A stretch of 64,000 nucleotides of DNA from Neobacillus cucumis (GTDB taxonomy: Bacteria; Bacillota; Bacilli; Bacillales_B; DSM-18226), in the NCBI RefSeq assembly GCF_016107705.1, contig NZ_JAEHGC010000001.1, positions 1 to 64,000 of the forward strand. Direction: 5' to 3'. The position numbers were made by a program, and so were the translations under genes. The notes under the pieces were generated by a model. That model saw nothing but the letters and a program-made list of their open reading frames with translations. It searched no databases and had not been told where the DNA came from. Positions 35,843-44,338 of this stretch are shown one piece after another (position 1 is the first letter of the stretch; each line of letters opens with the position of its first letter).

Positions 35843-36391
35843 ATGGCAAATGAAAAACAAAAAATAGGAATTATTTTAGGCAGCACACGCCAAGGCAGAG
35901 TTAGTCCGCAAGTTGGAGAATGGGTTAAAGGTATTGCTGATAAACGTGGGGATGCAGATTATGAGATTGTAGATATTGCCCAATTTAATCTTCCATTTGT
36001 GTTTACAACTGCAGGGGATGAACCTGGATTAAAAGCATGGTCGGAAAAACTGGCTTCTTTAGACGGTTTTGTATTTATCGTTGCAGAATATAATCACAGT
36101 ATTACAGGTGCATTAAAAAATGCATTAGATTCTGCTCGTGATGAATGGAATAATAAAGCAGCAGGTATTGTTAGCTATGGCTCTACTGGCGGTGCTCGTG
36201 CGGCTGAACATTTACGCGGAATCTGCGGTGAATTACTAATAGCTGATGTTCGAGTTCATCCAACATTATCATTATTTACTGATTTCGAGAACGGATCCGA
36301 TTTCAAACCTCAAGATTTACATCTTAATAATGTAAATGCTATGCTTGATCAACTTATCGCATGGAGCGGTGCATTAAAAACTTTAAGATAA
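35843..36391 (+). CDS. NADPH-dependent FMN reductase family protein
   Basis: A 182-residue flavodoxin-fold reductase with GIILGSTRQGRVSPQVGEW near the N-terminus and the family sequence AEYNHSITGALKNALD. It reduces FMN or quinone-like acceptors with NADPH; azoreductase-like roles are known in the family. The start at 35843 (MANEK) has AAAGGAGG eight bases ahead. The frame is open upstream to 35792 (MGLLNKLFGN), a plausible but poorly served N-terminal extension. Confidence 0.88.
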   Translation: MANEKQKIGIILGSTRQGRVSPQVGEWVKGIADKRGDADYEIVDIAQFNLPFVFTTAGDEPGLKAWSEKLASLDGFVFIVAEYNHSITGALKNALDSARDEWNNKAAGIVSYGSTGGARAAEHLRGICGELLIADVRVHPTLSLFTDFENGSDFKPQDLHLNNVNAMLDQLIAWSGALKTLR

Positions 36392-36504
36392 AACGTTCGT
36401 AAAATTAAATATACCCCCTTATTTTTTATGGGTAAATGAACACTTTTCAAACAAGAAAAGAAAGTTTTAAACCATATTTATTTTTTCCAAATTTGTGGTA
36501 AACT

Positions 36505-36629
36505 ATATATACCCCTTCCGAACATTCGCTTGTTGCGGGACACTTAACCACTGTACGGACGGAAGGGGCAGGTACCGCATACGCTGTACCTGAAAAGCCA
36601 AGACATTAGTCTTGGCTTTTGTTTTTATT
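36505..36629 (+). ncRNA. Candidate small non-coding RNA
   Basis: A compact structured unit with no coding potential. It has a perfect 9-bp stem CCCCTTCCG / CGGAAGGGG (36512-36520 with 36560-36568), a second stem CAGGTAC / GTACCTG (36569-36575 with 36586-36592), and a terminator AAAAGCCAAGAC / GTCTTGGCTTTT followed by GTTTTTATT. A TATATA box lies at about 36505; GGTAAACTA just upstream fits a forespore (SigF/SigG) -10 box but the -35 is weak. The next gene is convergent, so it is not a leader of a plus-strand gene. Confidence 0.6.
36593..36629 (+). terminator. Terminator of candidate small RNA
   Basis: AAAAGCCAAGAC / GTCTTGGCTTTT (36593-36620) followed by GTTTTTATT on the plus strand. It overlaps the last codons of the convergent gene at 36606 and may serve it too, with a shorter T-run. 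Confidence 0.8.
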
Positions 36630-37067
36630 CACCATCCAATGAAAAAAACTATAAATCACCGTTAAAAAAATAAAATAGCCCCCTGTCGAATAAAGGTGTT
36701 TCCATTCATTCGAATGAGCGAACATCCCTACCATTTCTGTTAACTTTTCCATGATTGGCATGAAGAGACTTAAAAATAGGACAATTCCCGCCTTCCCCCA
36801 CCCATTTACCTTTTTCATCATATAAAGAAAAACAAAAATAAAGACAGGAAGCATAACAAGGGTGAACACAATATTAATCGAAAAAATTTCCGGATAGGGC
36901 CGAATTGGATAAAGATATATTTTTTTTTCAACAAAATAAAGATCTATATACGTTCCAAGAAGTGAGCCAAGTAGCATTGCCGGAATATACGTCTTAATCC
37001 AAAATAGATATCGCTTTTTTCGCAAGGGCGGCAAGCTCGAGCCGTTCAAGTGTTTTACAGTATTCAT
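36606..37067 (-). CDS. Small integral membrane protein, CBO0543-like
   Basis: A 153-residue protein with about four transmembrane segments and conserved charged motifs YIDLYFVEKKIYLYPIRPYP and MEKLTEMVGMFAHSNEWKH. These agree with the CBO0543 family of spore-former membrane proteins, whose function is unknown. The start at 37067 follows GGGGAG by seven bases and lies inside the end of the upstream DUF2515 gene, giving a 74-base out-of-frame overlap, so the two are probably translationally coupled. Confidence 0.75.
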   Translation of the reverse strand: MNTVKHLNGSSLPPLRKKRYLFWIKTYIPAMLLGSLLGTYIDLYFVEKKIYLYPIRPYPEIFSINIVFTLVMLPVFIFVFLYMMKKVNGWGKAGIVLFLSLFMPIMEKLTEMVGMFAHSNEWKHLYSTGGYFIFLTVIYSFFHWMVNKNKSQD

Positions 37068-38052
37068 TCTTAATCTCCCCATCATAAGATTCATTGTCCT
37101 CTTTTAAATAATCCACAACTCGCCAGTCGAGAAACCAATCACCTTTTTCCGCTTCAGGATGCGATCGATTTTTCCAAGCGGATTCCAAATTGGGACTAAA
37201 TATTTTTCTTGCACCAGGCCGAAGACGGCAGGATTTTAAACGCAGCTGGTAAGCCAGGCCCGGAACTCCTTCATTGACATGATTGAAAACATCCGGCCAG
37301 TAATCCTTTCTTGACCCTGTATGCGGATGACTTTTTGCCCATTCCACCACACCCTCAAAAATATCCCGGTCCTGATATAAAACAGCATATAATCGTTTTC
37401 CTAATAAAATTCGCTCATTGACCGAGCCAAATTGATGAAGGGTTTGGCCAACCATATTTTTATTGCCATACGGAAAAAGAATTTGGTTAAAGGAAAGCAA
37501 ATCTTGCAGTTTAAACTCCAGTTTATTGAACACCTCCTTTTTATATTGAGGATTTTGCACGACTCTCTTTTCTAAATAGCTTTGCTCATTGACAATAAGG
37601 GCCATCGTAAGGATGTAGGTGTCATGATTTTGCCAAAAATGATTCCAAATGGTTTCCATAAAGGTCGAAATATTTAGGTATGGAAATAAGTAAAATAACG
37701 GTTTATGGACAATAAGGCTTTCGCGATACAGTAAAAATTGCGGATAGGCATCCTGGAAAATCAACCAATTCCCCCGCTCCAGAAAGGAAAAAAATGAATT
37801 CCTTTCTTTTTTCGATAACAATCTGGTCAAAAATTCTCCTTTTAAATCAGTCATATTAAAGCCGCCGTTCCTTGAGACCATATGACCTAAAAATGCCCAA
37901 TGAATTTCGGGATGGTACTGATAAAATTCAAAATACGCTCGGGTCCTTGTGACATTGTTTAGATTATGTTCTTGGGTTTTCAGCCTAATTTGTTTTAACA
38001 GCAAACGGTCCCGTTTCGGTAACAGCTCCTCATGAACAGAAGCCTTCCCCAT
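36994..38052 (-). CDS. DUF2515 family protein (YppC-like)
   Basis: A 352-residue protein of unknown function resembling B. subtilis YppC. It starts with a basic N-terminus and NVTRTRAYFEFYQYHPEIHWAFLGHMVSRNGG, a conserved block of the family. It is rich in aromatic residues but lacks a clear signal peptide or membrane segments. No good ribosome binding site precedes the ATG at 38052; the nearest (GGGGAGG, about 38138) is out of reach and out of frame, so the start is uncertain. It overlaps the downstream membrane protein gene and is divergent from the sporulenol synthase gene. Confidence 0.8.
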   Translation of the reverse strand: MGKASVHEELLPKRDRLLLKQIRLKTQEHNLNNVTRTRAYFEFYQYHPEIHWAFLGHMVSRNGGFNMTDLKGEFLTRLLSKKERNSFFSFLERGNWLIFQDAYPQFLLYRESLIVHKPLFYLFPYLNISTFMETIWNHFWQNHDTYILTMALIVNEQSYLEKRVVQNPQYKKEVFNKLEFKLQDLLSFNQILFPYGNKNMVGQTLHQFGSVNERILLGKRLYAVLYQDRDIFEGVVEWAKSHPHTGSRKDYWPDVFNHVNEGVPGLAYQLRLKSCRLRPGARKIFSPNLESAWKNRSHPEAEKGDWFLDWRVVDYLKEDNESYDGEIKNEYCKTLERLELAALAKKAISILD

Positions 38053-38216
38053 CAGTTTGCTTTTCTTTTTCAGTTCTTCGGTAATACTTTCAAGTGGTGA
38101 TTTTTCACGACTTCGCAGAAAAAATATAGCACAGCACCTCCCCTACGAATTCTCTTTACCTAAAGGGAATATGTATAGATAAGAATCCATTAATGGGAGA
38201 GGAATGAGAAAATAGG

Positions 38217-40082
38217 ATGATCACTGCAAGTAAGGGCATCGACTGGATTGTAGGAAAGCTAAAGAACGATCAATCTCCCGACGGCTCATGGAACTATCCC
38301 TTTGAAACCGGAATTTCAACAGATGCATATATGATTATTTTATTAAGGACATTGGAATTACATGATGAAGAATTAATCCAAGGGTTAGCTGATCGAATAT
38401 TATCCAGACAGGAAAAGAATGGGGCCTGGAAAATATTTTACGATGAGGGCGAAGGAAATCTGACAGCAACTATTGAGGCCTATTACGCTCTACTTTATTC
38501 AGGGTATTATCAAAAGAACGACCGACGTTTGAGGGCAGCCAAAAGATTTATTTTGGCGAATGGCGGCTTAGAAGAAGCAAGCATGTATACAAAGGTGATG
38601 CTGGCCATAACCGGACAATATAACTGGCCGAAATTTTCTCCGATGCCAGTTGAAATCATTCTTTTGCCGCTTAGTTTCCCCGTTAACTTTTACTCTTTTT
38701 CCGTTTTCGGCAGGGCAAATCTTACTCCCATTATGATTTTGGCAGATAAAAAGTTCACCCTCACCACAGCAAAAAGTCCAAATTTATCGGAATTGCAGAT
38801 AGACCGAAACACACCTGACCCATGGATTCGTACAAGCGAAATGCGGTCGCTGTTTTCCTTCCTTGAAGATGGTGTAAAAAACTTACTCGGATTACCTGGT
38901 GACCTCCACAGATTAGCCATCGAACGGGCCAAAAAATATATGCTCGACCGAATAGAGACGGATGGTACGTTTTACAGCTATTATAGCTGCACATTTTTAA
39001 TGATTTTCGCACTCCTCTCACTGGGGTACAAAAAGACAGACCCGATTATTATCAATGCGGTAAATGGAATTAAGTCTATGAAATGTGAGATCAAAGGCCT
39101 GCCCCATATGCAGTACACGACGGCAAATGTTTGGAATACCTCATTAATTGGTTATGCGCTGCAGGGGGCAGGTATTGTACCGGAAGATCCAATGATCGTG
39201 AGGGCAAACCAATATTTATTAGAAAGGCAGCATCATAAGTTCGGTGATTGGGTGATTCATAATCCGAACAGTCTGCCGGGGGGCTGGGGGTTTTCCCATG
39301 TGAACCATATACTCCCGGATGTTGATGATACCACCGCCTCACTGCGCTCGATTTCAAGAATCGCTTCCACTCATCTTAACGCTTGGGATCGAGGGATTAA
39401 TTGGATTTTTTCGATGCAAAATGATGATGGCGGCTGGGCAGCTTTTGAAAAAAACGTCAATTCGAAGCTTGTTGAGTTTTTACCCGTTGAAAAAGGGAAG
39501 TATATGTTATTGGACCCTACTTGTGCAGATCTTACGGGCCGGACTCTTGAATTCTTTGGGAATTATACGAATCTATCACGCAACCATGAGGATGTGAAAA
39601 AAGCCGTCAAATGGCTTATGAAAAACCAGGAAAAGAACGGATCATGGTATGGAAGATGGGGAATTTGTTATCTTTACGGGACATGGGCAGCGATCACAGG
39701 GCTTTTATCGGTCGGAGTCTCTGCTACTGAACCGGCTGTTGTAAAGGCGGTAAATTGGCTGAAAAGCAACCAAAATAATGATGGAGGCTGGGGGGAATCT
39801 TGTCACAGTGATCATCAGGAAACCTATGTCCCGCTCCGCGCCAGTACGCTAACACATACCGCCTGGGCACTTGATGCCTTAATCACAGCAACGGATCAGC
39901 CAACAAAAGAGATTGATAGGGGCATTTCTTTTTTGCTCTCTTCTATTGAAAAAGAGGATTGGACAACAGACTATCCTAAGGGCCAAGGTATGGCGGGCGC
40001 CTTTTACATCCACTATCACAGCTACCGCTATGTTTTCCCGTTAATCGCCCTTTCGCATTATCGAAAAAAATATGGATTTTAA
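38217..40082 (+). CDS. sqhC: Squalene-hopene cyclase family, sporulenol synthase-like
   Basis: A 621-residue terpenoid cyclase. The protonating DxDD motif is DVDDTT (Asp368, Asp370, Asp371), and several QW repeats are visible (QNDDGGW, QEKNGSW, QNNDGGW). Length and the GFSHVNHILPDVDDTT context match the Bacillus tetraprenyl-beta-curcumene cyclase, which makes sporulenols of the spore envelope, though squalene may also be a substrate. The ribosome binding site is weak (GGGAGAGG about 20 bases ahead). Ends in a terminator shared with mug. Confidence 0.9.
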   Translation: MITASKGIDWIVGKLKNDQSPDGSWNYPFETGISTDAYMIILLRTLELHDEELIQGLADRILSRQEKNGAWKIFYDEGEGNLTATIEAYYALLYSGYYQKNDRRLRAAKRFILANGGLEEASMYTKVMLAITGQYNWPKFSPMPVEIILLPLSFPVNFYSFSVFGRANLTPIMILADKKFTLTTAKSPNLSELQIDRNTPDPWIRTSEMRSLFSFLEDGVKNLLGLPGDLHRLAIERAKKYMLDRIETDGTFYSYYSCTFLMIFALLSLGYKKTDPIIINAVNGIKSMKCEIKGLPHMQYTTANVWNTSLIGYALQGAGIVPEDPMIVRANQYLLERQHHKFGDWVIHNPNSLPGGWGFSHVNHILPDVDDTTASLRSISRIASTHLNAWDRGINWIFSMQNDDGGWAAFEKNVNSKLVEFLPVEKGKYMLLDPTCADLTGRTLEFFGNYTNLSRNHEDVKKAVKWLMKNQEKNGSWYGRWGICYLYGTWAAITGLLSVGVSATEPAVVKAVNWLKSNQNNDGGWGESCHSDHQETYVPLRASTLTHTAWALDALITATDQPTKEIDRGISFLLSSIEKEDWTTDYPKGQGMAGAFYIHYHSYRYVFPLIALSHYRKKYGF

Positions 40083-40086
40083 ATAG

Positions 40087-40120
40087 AAAAACATCGAAGG
40101 CACACCCCTCGATGTTTTTT
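40087..40120. terminator. Bidirectional terminator between sqhC and mug
   Basis: AAAAACATCGA pairs with TCGATGTTTTTT around an 11-base loop, with T-runs on both strands. Confidence 0.88.
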
Positions 40121-40625
40121 ACACTTCAATTAATTTAGTAAGTTGCCTGTATATCTCCACAATCTCTTCCATCCTCATTCGGACAAGTCCGCTTGAGGAT
40201 GGCGCGACAAAATCAATCGTCCCCGAAACCATAGACTCCGATTGTACTCCCCACGGTGCCGTTTTTCGACCACTATACTCTTGATACACGCCCTTCCCAA
40301 CGAAACAAACTACTTTCGGTTTAAATCGTTGAATCTTTTCTATCAAAATTTCTCTACCTTCACGATATTCTTCCCTAGTAATTTCATCTGCGGCCTTAGT
40401 TGGCCTGGCCACAATATTGGTGAACCCATAACCCCTTTCAACTAAATCCCCATCCTCTGAGGCTTCATATTTTCTTGGTGTCAGACCCGCTTCAAAAAGA
40501 ATTTTCCAAAAGCGGTTGTTTGGATTTGCATAATGATGCCCCACTTCACCTGAACGAATACTTGGATTAAATCCCACAAATAAAATCGTTAAATTTTCCT
40601 TTAAATGATCTGGTATTGGTTTCAT
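40119..40625 (-). CDS. mug: Mismatch-specific (G:T/U) uracil-DNA glycosylase
   Basis: A 168-residue base-excision repair glycosylase of the uracil-DNA glycosylase superfamily, family 2. Motif 1 is GFNPSIRSGEVGHHYANPNNRFW, of which the GFNPS and NPNNRFW parts are diagnostic. The C-terminal motif is VAPSSSGL where Mug has NPSGL-like sequence. It removes uracil or thymine opposite guanine, and ethenocytosine. Alone, convergent with sqhC. Confidence 0.9.
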   Translation of the reverse strand: MKPIPDHLKENLTILFVGFNPSIRSGEVGHHYANPNNRFWKILFEAGLTPRKYEASEDGDLVERGYGFTNIVARPTKAADEITREEYREGREILIEKIQRFKPKVVCFVGKGVYQEYSGRKTAPWGVQSESMVSGTIDFVAPSSSGLVRMRMEEIVEIYRQLTKLIEV

Positions 40626-40737
40626 GGTTTTATTTTAACAAAAATATAAAAATTCCCCCAATTTCCCTACAGATTTCAGTTACTTTTCAGAAAGCCGGAT
40701 TAAACTTACTTACAACAGCACAAAGGAGGATTAAAAA

Positions 40738-41370
40738 ATGCTTCAAAAAAGAAAACGATGGCTCATTTCACTTTTTACAGCAATCTTGCTCTTCACAATC
40801 GGAACAAGTGTCATGGCCGATGACCACGAAGATCATGATGATGATGATGCGAAGTATGAGTATTACCAAAAATCCGGTGATGATGAGGAGGAGGAGGACG
40901 AATGGGATCAGGAGCAGCAAGCTCCATTCACTGCTGAACAGCAAAACGAATATTGGAATATTTGGTCGCGCGAACCGCGGAACAATCCGAATAACCCTTT
41001 ACCCATCACAGAACCCACCGAAGTAAAAGTTTTAGCTGAAACAAGAGAAACGAAATTGTACCTTATCCCCGGGGACGGCCAGCTGCTAGTTTCCGCAGAG
41101 GCACTAGCAGGGGCTTTAGATGCGGATTTAAAAGTTTATCCCAAAAGTAAAATTGCTCAAATGAAAAAGGGGGAAATTGAACTAATTATCAAAGCAGGGT
41201 CAAACGCCGCATTTGTAAATGGAATAAAAACACCTATGCCAATCAAAGCGACAGCCTATGAAAACAGCCTATACTTCCCCATCTCAGTGGGAGCAAATGC
41301 ATTTGGATACCGGGTTTCATGGGACAGCCAAAAATCAGTATTAATCTTGAAAGCAATCAAAGGAAGGTGA
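40738..41370 (+). CDS. Secreted acidic protein with copper amine oxidase N-like (stalk) domain
   Basis: A 210-residue exported protein. A signal peptide (about residues 1-27, ending VMAD) is followed by a very acidic His-containing stretch (DDHEDHDDDD, then EEEEDEWDQEQQ) that could bind metal ions. The C-terminal half (about 100-208) is a beta-rich copper-amine-oxidase N-terminal-like domain with KLYLIPGDGQLLVSAEALA and YFPISVGANAFGYRVSWD. AAAGGAGG precedes the ATG. First gene of a four-gene operon with a small membrane protein, ApbE and a ferric-reductase-like protein. The exact role is unknown; extracytoplasmic metal handling or an electron-transfer partner is suggested by context. Confidence 0.75.
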   Translation: MLQKRKRWLISLFTAILLFTIGTSVMADDHEDHDDDDAKYEYYQKSGDDEEEEDEWDQEQQAPFTAEQQNEYWNIWSREPRNNPNNPLPITEPTEVKVLAETRETKLYLIPGDGQLLVSAEALAGALDADLKVYPKSKIAQMKKGEIELIIKAGSNAAFVNGIKTPMPIKATAYENSLYFPISVGANAFGYRVSWDSQKSVLILKAIKGR

Positions 41371-41376
41371 AATTAG

Positions 41377-41622
41377 ATGGCAAAATCAAAAAAATCGAAA
41401 TGGATCATCGGATTAACAGGAACAGCGTTTTCCGCATTTGTTATTGGCCAAATCGGCTCGAATCAATCAAATGAAGGATTCCAACCTAACACTTTACCTT
41501 TGAAATCGATGAGTAAAGAAGAAAGAAAATTAGCTAAGCTCGATTGGTCGAATTACTCCATTAATGGAATGGAAACATCCCTAGGAGGCGAGAAAAGTGA
41601 TCGTAGAACAAGAAGATCATAA
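41377..41622 (+). CDS. Small membrane-anchored hypothetical protein
   Basis: An 81-residue protein. A basic N-terminus (MAKSKKSKW) precedes one hydrophobic segment (about residues 10-26), followed by a polar tail ending RTRRS. This topology suggests a membrane anchor with the tail outside. AAGGTGA serves the start six bases after the previous gene, and its end overlaps apbE by 26 bases. I do not recognise a family; it always reading with ApbE would suggest a redox role. Confidence 0.65.
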   Translation: MAKSKKSKWIIGLTGTAFSAFVIGQIGSNQSNEGFQPNTLPLKSMSKEERKLAKLDWSNYSINGMETSLGGEKSDRRTRRS

Positions 41623-42508
41623 TGGCCTTGATACCTTAACAATTGACGCCATGAACACCACTTTTTATATCGCAGTAACAAACTGTAAAATCTCAAATTG
41701 GAAAGAAGTCATCCAAGGCTGGGTTCATTATGTCGAAAAGGAATGGTCACGTTTTCGAAAGGGGAACGAACTTGATATAGTCAACCAACTAAAAATTGGA
41801 GAAAAGCGAACCCTTTCTCCTCCTCTCTTCGATGTCCTAGTGCAAGCGGAATCCTATCGGCAAAGGACCGGTGGTCTTTTCACACCCTATTTATTAGAAC
41901 AAATGGAGTTCCACGGGTACCGAGATTCATTTCCATTTCATACAGAAAAGATCGGAAACACTCCCACCCCAAAGGTAATAAGATTGGAGGATACTCCATT
42001 CGAATTGGATGCCGCCAATAGGTCGGTGTTCCGAAATTCACCGGGGCAAATTGATCTTGGCGGCATCGGTAAAGGCTATGCTGTACAGGCTGCTGCCAAC
42101 TGGCTAAAACAGGTGGGCGAAGCAGCAGCGGGCATCGTCGATGGCGGCGGCGATATTTCCGTATGGTCGAATGGCAGCAAAGAGTGGAGAGTCGGGGTCG
42201 TCCACCCTTTTAATGGAGATCAGGAAATTTTTCAATACAAGATAAATAATGGCAGCATCGCTACCTCCAATACTATTTATCGCAGCTGGAACCATGGGAA
42301 AATTAAAAAGCACCATATTCTAAACGGAAAAATAGGAGAGCCGGTCGTAAGCAATATAATTCAGGCAACTGCAGCGACTGAAAATTGCTTGGATGCGGAA
42401 GTAGCCGCAAAACTTTGCTTTATGACAGAAAAACAGACCTTAAAGAAACAAATCACGACCCGTCTTTCATTCCTTCTTGTTCAACAGGATGGAAAAATCA
42501 TGATCTAA
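41597..42508 (+). CDS. apbE: FAD:protein FMN transferase (ApbE family)
   Basis: A 303-residue flavin transferase that attaches FMN covalently to Thr/Ser of extracytoplasmic redox proteins. The core motifs GQIDLGGIGKGYAVQAAANW and IVDGGGDISVWS are present, and the C-terminal ATAATENCLDAEVAAK fits the metal-binding end. The usual MGT near the N-terminus reads MNT. Start is GTG with AGGAGG eight bases ahead. No signal peptide or lipobox is visible, unusual for Gram-positive ApbE, which is normally exported. No protein with an FMN-attachment motif is encoded nearby, so the target lies elsewhere or is new. Confidence 0.88.
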   Translation: MIVEQEDHNGLDTLTIDAMNTTFYIAVTNCKISNWKEVIQGWVHYVEKEWSRFRKGNELDIVNQLKIGEKRTLSPPLFDVLVQAESYRQRTGGLFTPYLLEQMEFHGYRDSFPFHTEKIGNTPTPKVIRLEDTPFELDAANRSVFRNSPGQIDLGGIGKGYAVQAAANWLKQVGEAAAGIVDGGGDISVWSNGSKEWRVGVVHPFNGDQEIFQYKINNGSIATSNTIYRSWNHGKIKKHHILNGKIGEPVVSNIIQATAATENCLDAEVAAKLCFMTEKQTLKKQITTRLSFLLVQQDGKIMI

Positions 42509-42527
42509 GAAAGGAGGACATTTAATC

Positions 42528-43091
42528 ATGACCGAATACCTGAATATCTGGACACTCATCCGTGCCTCAGGGTTTATCGCCTTTTTCCTAGTAACTGTTT
42601 CTCTCTCACTCGGGATATGCGGCAGCCTATCCATGATGAAAAAACATAAAGGGCTGCTCCAAAATTTTCATCAAACCAGCGGCTGGTACGGGCTGTTGAC
42701 CATCATCTTTCACATCTTGTTAATTTTAGAAGATCAATATGTTCCTTACTCATTACAAGAAGTGCTAATCCCGTTTGCTGCTAAAAATGAACCACTAGAA
42801 TCGGCGCTAGGCACACTTTCTTTTTATCTATTTTTTCTTGTGATCGTTTCTTCTGAATTCTTCATTAAAAAATTAGGAATCAAAAGATGGAAAAAACTAC
42901 ACCTCGCCGTACTTCCTGCCTGGTTTCTAATGGTTTTTCATGGCCTTGCGATCGGAACTGATTCGCGGGAACCCTGGGCCCTGTTTATTTATGCATGCGG
43001 AAGCTCGCTAATTATCGTTTTAAGTTTAATTCGCTATATGGATGCACAGGCTATTCACCGGAACCATGATCGAAAAACAGTAAATAAATAA
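42528..43091 (+). CDS. Ferric reductase-like transmembrane protein
   Basis: A 187-residue membrane protein with about five hydrophobic segments. Four histidines (His48/His62 and His125/His138, spaced 14 and 13 residues) lie in or next to membrane segments, the pattern of bis-heme transmembrane ferric reductases and MsrQ-like proteins. It has no cytoplasmic FAD/NADPH domain, so it must receive electrons from another protein or quinol. It follows apbE by 19 bases with GGAGG. Probably carries electrons across the membrane to the exported partners of the operon. Confidence 0.78.
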   Translation: MTEYLNIWTLIRASGFIAFFLVTVSLSLGICGSLSMMKKHKGLLQNFHQTSGWYGLLTIIFHILLILEDQYVPYSLQEVLIPFAAKNEPLESALGTLSFYLFFLVIVSSEFFIKKLGIKRWKKLHLAVLPAWFLMVFHGLAIGTDSREPWALFIYACGSSLIIVLSLIRYMDAQAIHRNHDRKTVNK

Positions 43092-43118
43092 AACGGCATC
43101 CAACCGGATGCCATCTAT
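43091..43118. terminator. Bidirectional terminator between redox operon and two-component genes
   Basis: GGCATCC / GGATGCC (43095-43101 with 43106-43112), followed by TATTTTTCTC on plus and TTTTATTTATT on minus. Confidence 0.85.
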
Positions 43119-44338
43119 TTTTCTCTACTAAAAAAAACGATAAATTTACTTCCTTCCCCTTCTATGCTGCTGGCTGATATTTTCCCGCCGTGAGCATCAA
43201 CAATTGATTTTGCAATCGAAAGCCCTAACCCGGTTCCGCCCTTTTCTCGTGATAAATCAGCCCGATAAAACCTGTCGAAAATGTGAGGAAGATCCGTTGA
43301 TGAAATTCCGCATCCTGTATCTTCAATTGTTATTATCAATCTCTCGTTCCTGGTATCTAAACTGACAATGATCTTTCCGTCTACTGTATAGCGAAAGGCA
43401 TTATCAAGTAGAATAGAAATCAATTGCTGAATTTTTAGCTCATCACATCTTAAGTAAATCCCCTTTTGAATATTTGTAATCAAAGCAATGGATTCAGCCT
43501 TTCTCCTAGAAAACCTTTTACAAGTGTTCTCCAAAAGCTCTGAGAGATTCACATTTTCCAGTCTCAGAGGAAGTTCCTTTTTGTCACTTCTTGCTAAAAA
43601 CAGCAGGTTATTGATTAATTGGTTCATCAGTTCCGCTTCCGCCCTGGCATCCGCAAGTACTTCAAGACCATAGGCACTCAATTTTTCTTCCCTTTGCATG
43701 AGATCAAGTGAGCCATAAAAAATACTTAAAGGGGTTCTAAGCTCATGGGAAGCATCTGAGACAAATTTTTCCTGTTTCAAAAAGGCTCTTTTAATGGGTA
43801 TCATTGCCTGTCCCGCAAAATAGTATCCTAGATAGGCAAACAATAAACTAAAAAATAAAGTCATACCAACAAGCGTCCATGTAATGTTTTGAATTACGTG
43901 CTCTTCACCCGTAATATCCATACCAAGAACCACAAATCCATACAGCACTCCATTTATGACAAGCGTTTTTTTTACAAGCAGGAGATGTTTTTTCCCCCAT
44001 TCCATCCTTTTGATAGAAGAATTCCCTTCAGTTTTTTTGATTTGACCGACGAGGTTTTGAAATACTTCTTTTCCGTAGCGAAGATTGCCTTCTTGGTTGT
44101 AAACATAGTAAAAGATGGTCCGATTTGGGTCATATTCCACACCGCGATGTTTTTTTTCATAAAGGTCTTCCATAAAGTCCATCTTTTCTTTGGAAAAATA
44201 TCCGTTTACTTCATCCACCTGTTTTTGATTGATTTCATGTGAAATTAAAAAATAAAGGATTCCAATAAACAAAAACAGCAAACAAAGTAATGAAATTGTA
44301 TAGAGAAACGTTAGCCGTTTTTTCACCTGCTTAAACAT
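43115..44338 (-). CDS. Sensor histidine kinase
   Basis: A 407-residue membrane kinase. Two transmembrane segments (about residues 9-31 and 150-175) flank an extracytoplasmic sensor of about 115 residues. A HisKA domain follows with the phospho-accepting His in SDASHELRTPLS, then an HATPase domain with N box (LDNAFRY), DTGCGIS and GGTGLGLS. Its start overlaps the response regulator gene by eight bases. It is convergent with the ApbE redox operon, a possible target; the signal is unknown. Confidence 0.9.
   Translation of the reverse strand: MFKQVKKRLTFLYTISLLCLLFLFIGILYFLISHEINQKQVDEVNGYFSKEKMDFMEDLYEKKHRGVEYDPNRTIFYYVYNQEGNLRYGKEVFQNLVGQIKKTEGNSSIKRMEWGKKHLLLVKKTLVINGVLYGFVVLGMDITGEEHVIQNITWTLVGMTLFFSLLFAYLGYYFAGQAMIPIKRAFLKQEKFVSDASHELRTPLSIFYGSLDLMQREEKLSAYGLEVLADARAEAELMNQLINNLLFLARSDKKELPLRLENVNLSELLENTCKRFSRRKAESIALITNIQKGIYLRCDELKIQQLISILLDNAFRYTVDGKIIVSLDTRNERLIITIEDTGCGISSTDLPHIFDRFYRADLSREKGGTGLGLSIAKSIVDAHGGKISASSIEGEGSKFIVFFSREK

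Noticed and set aside
36505..36629. Riboswitch leader
   Set aside because: No plus-strand gene follows the terminator; the next gene is convergent, so a stand-alone RNA is the better reading.
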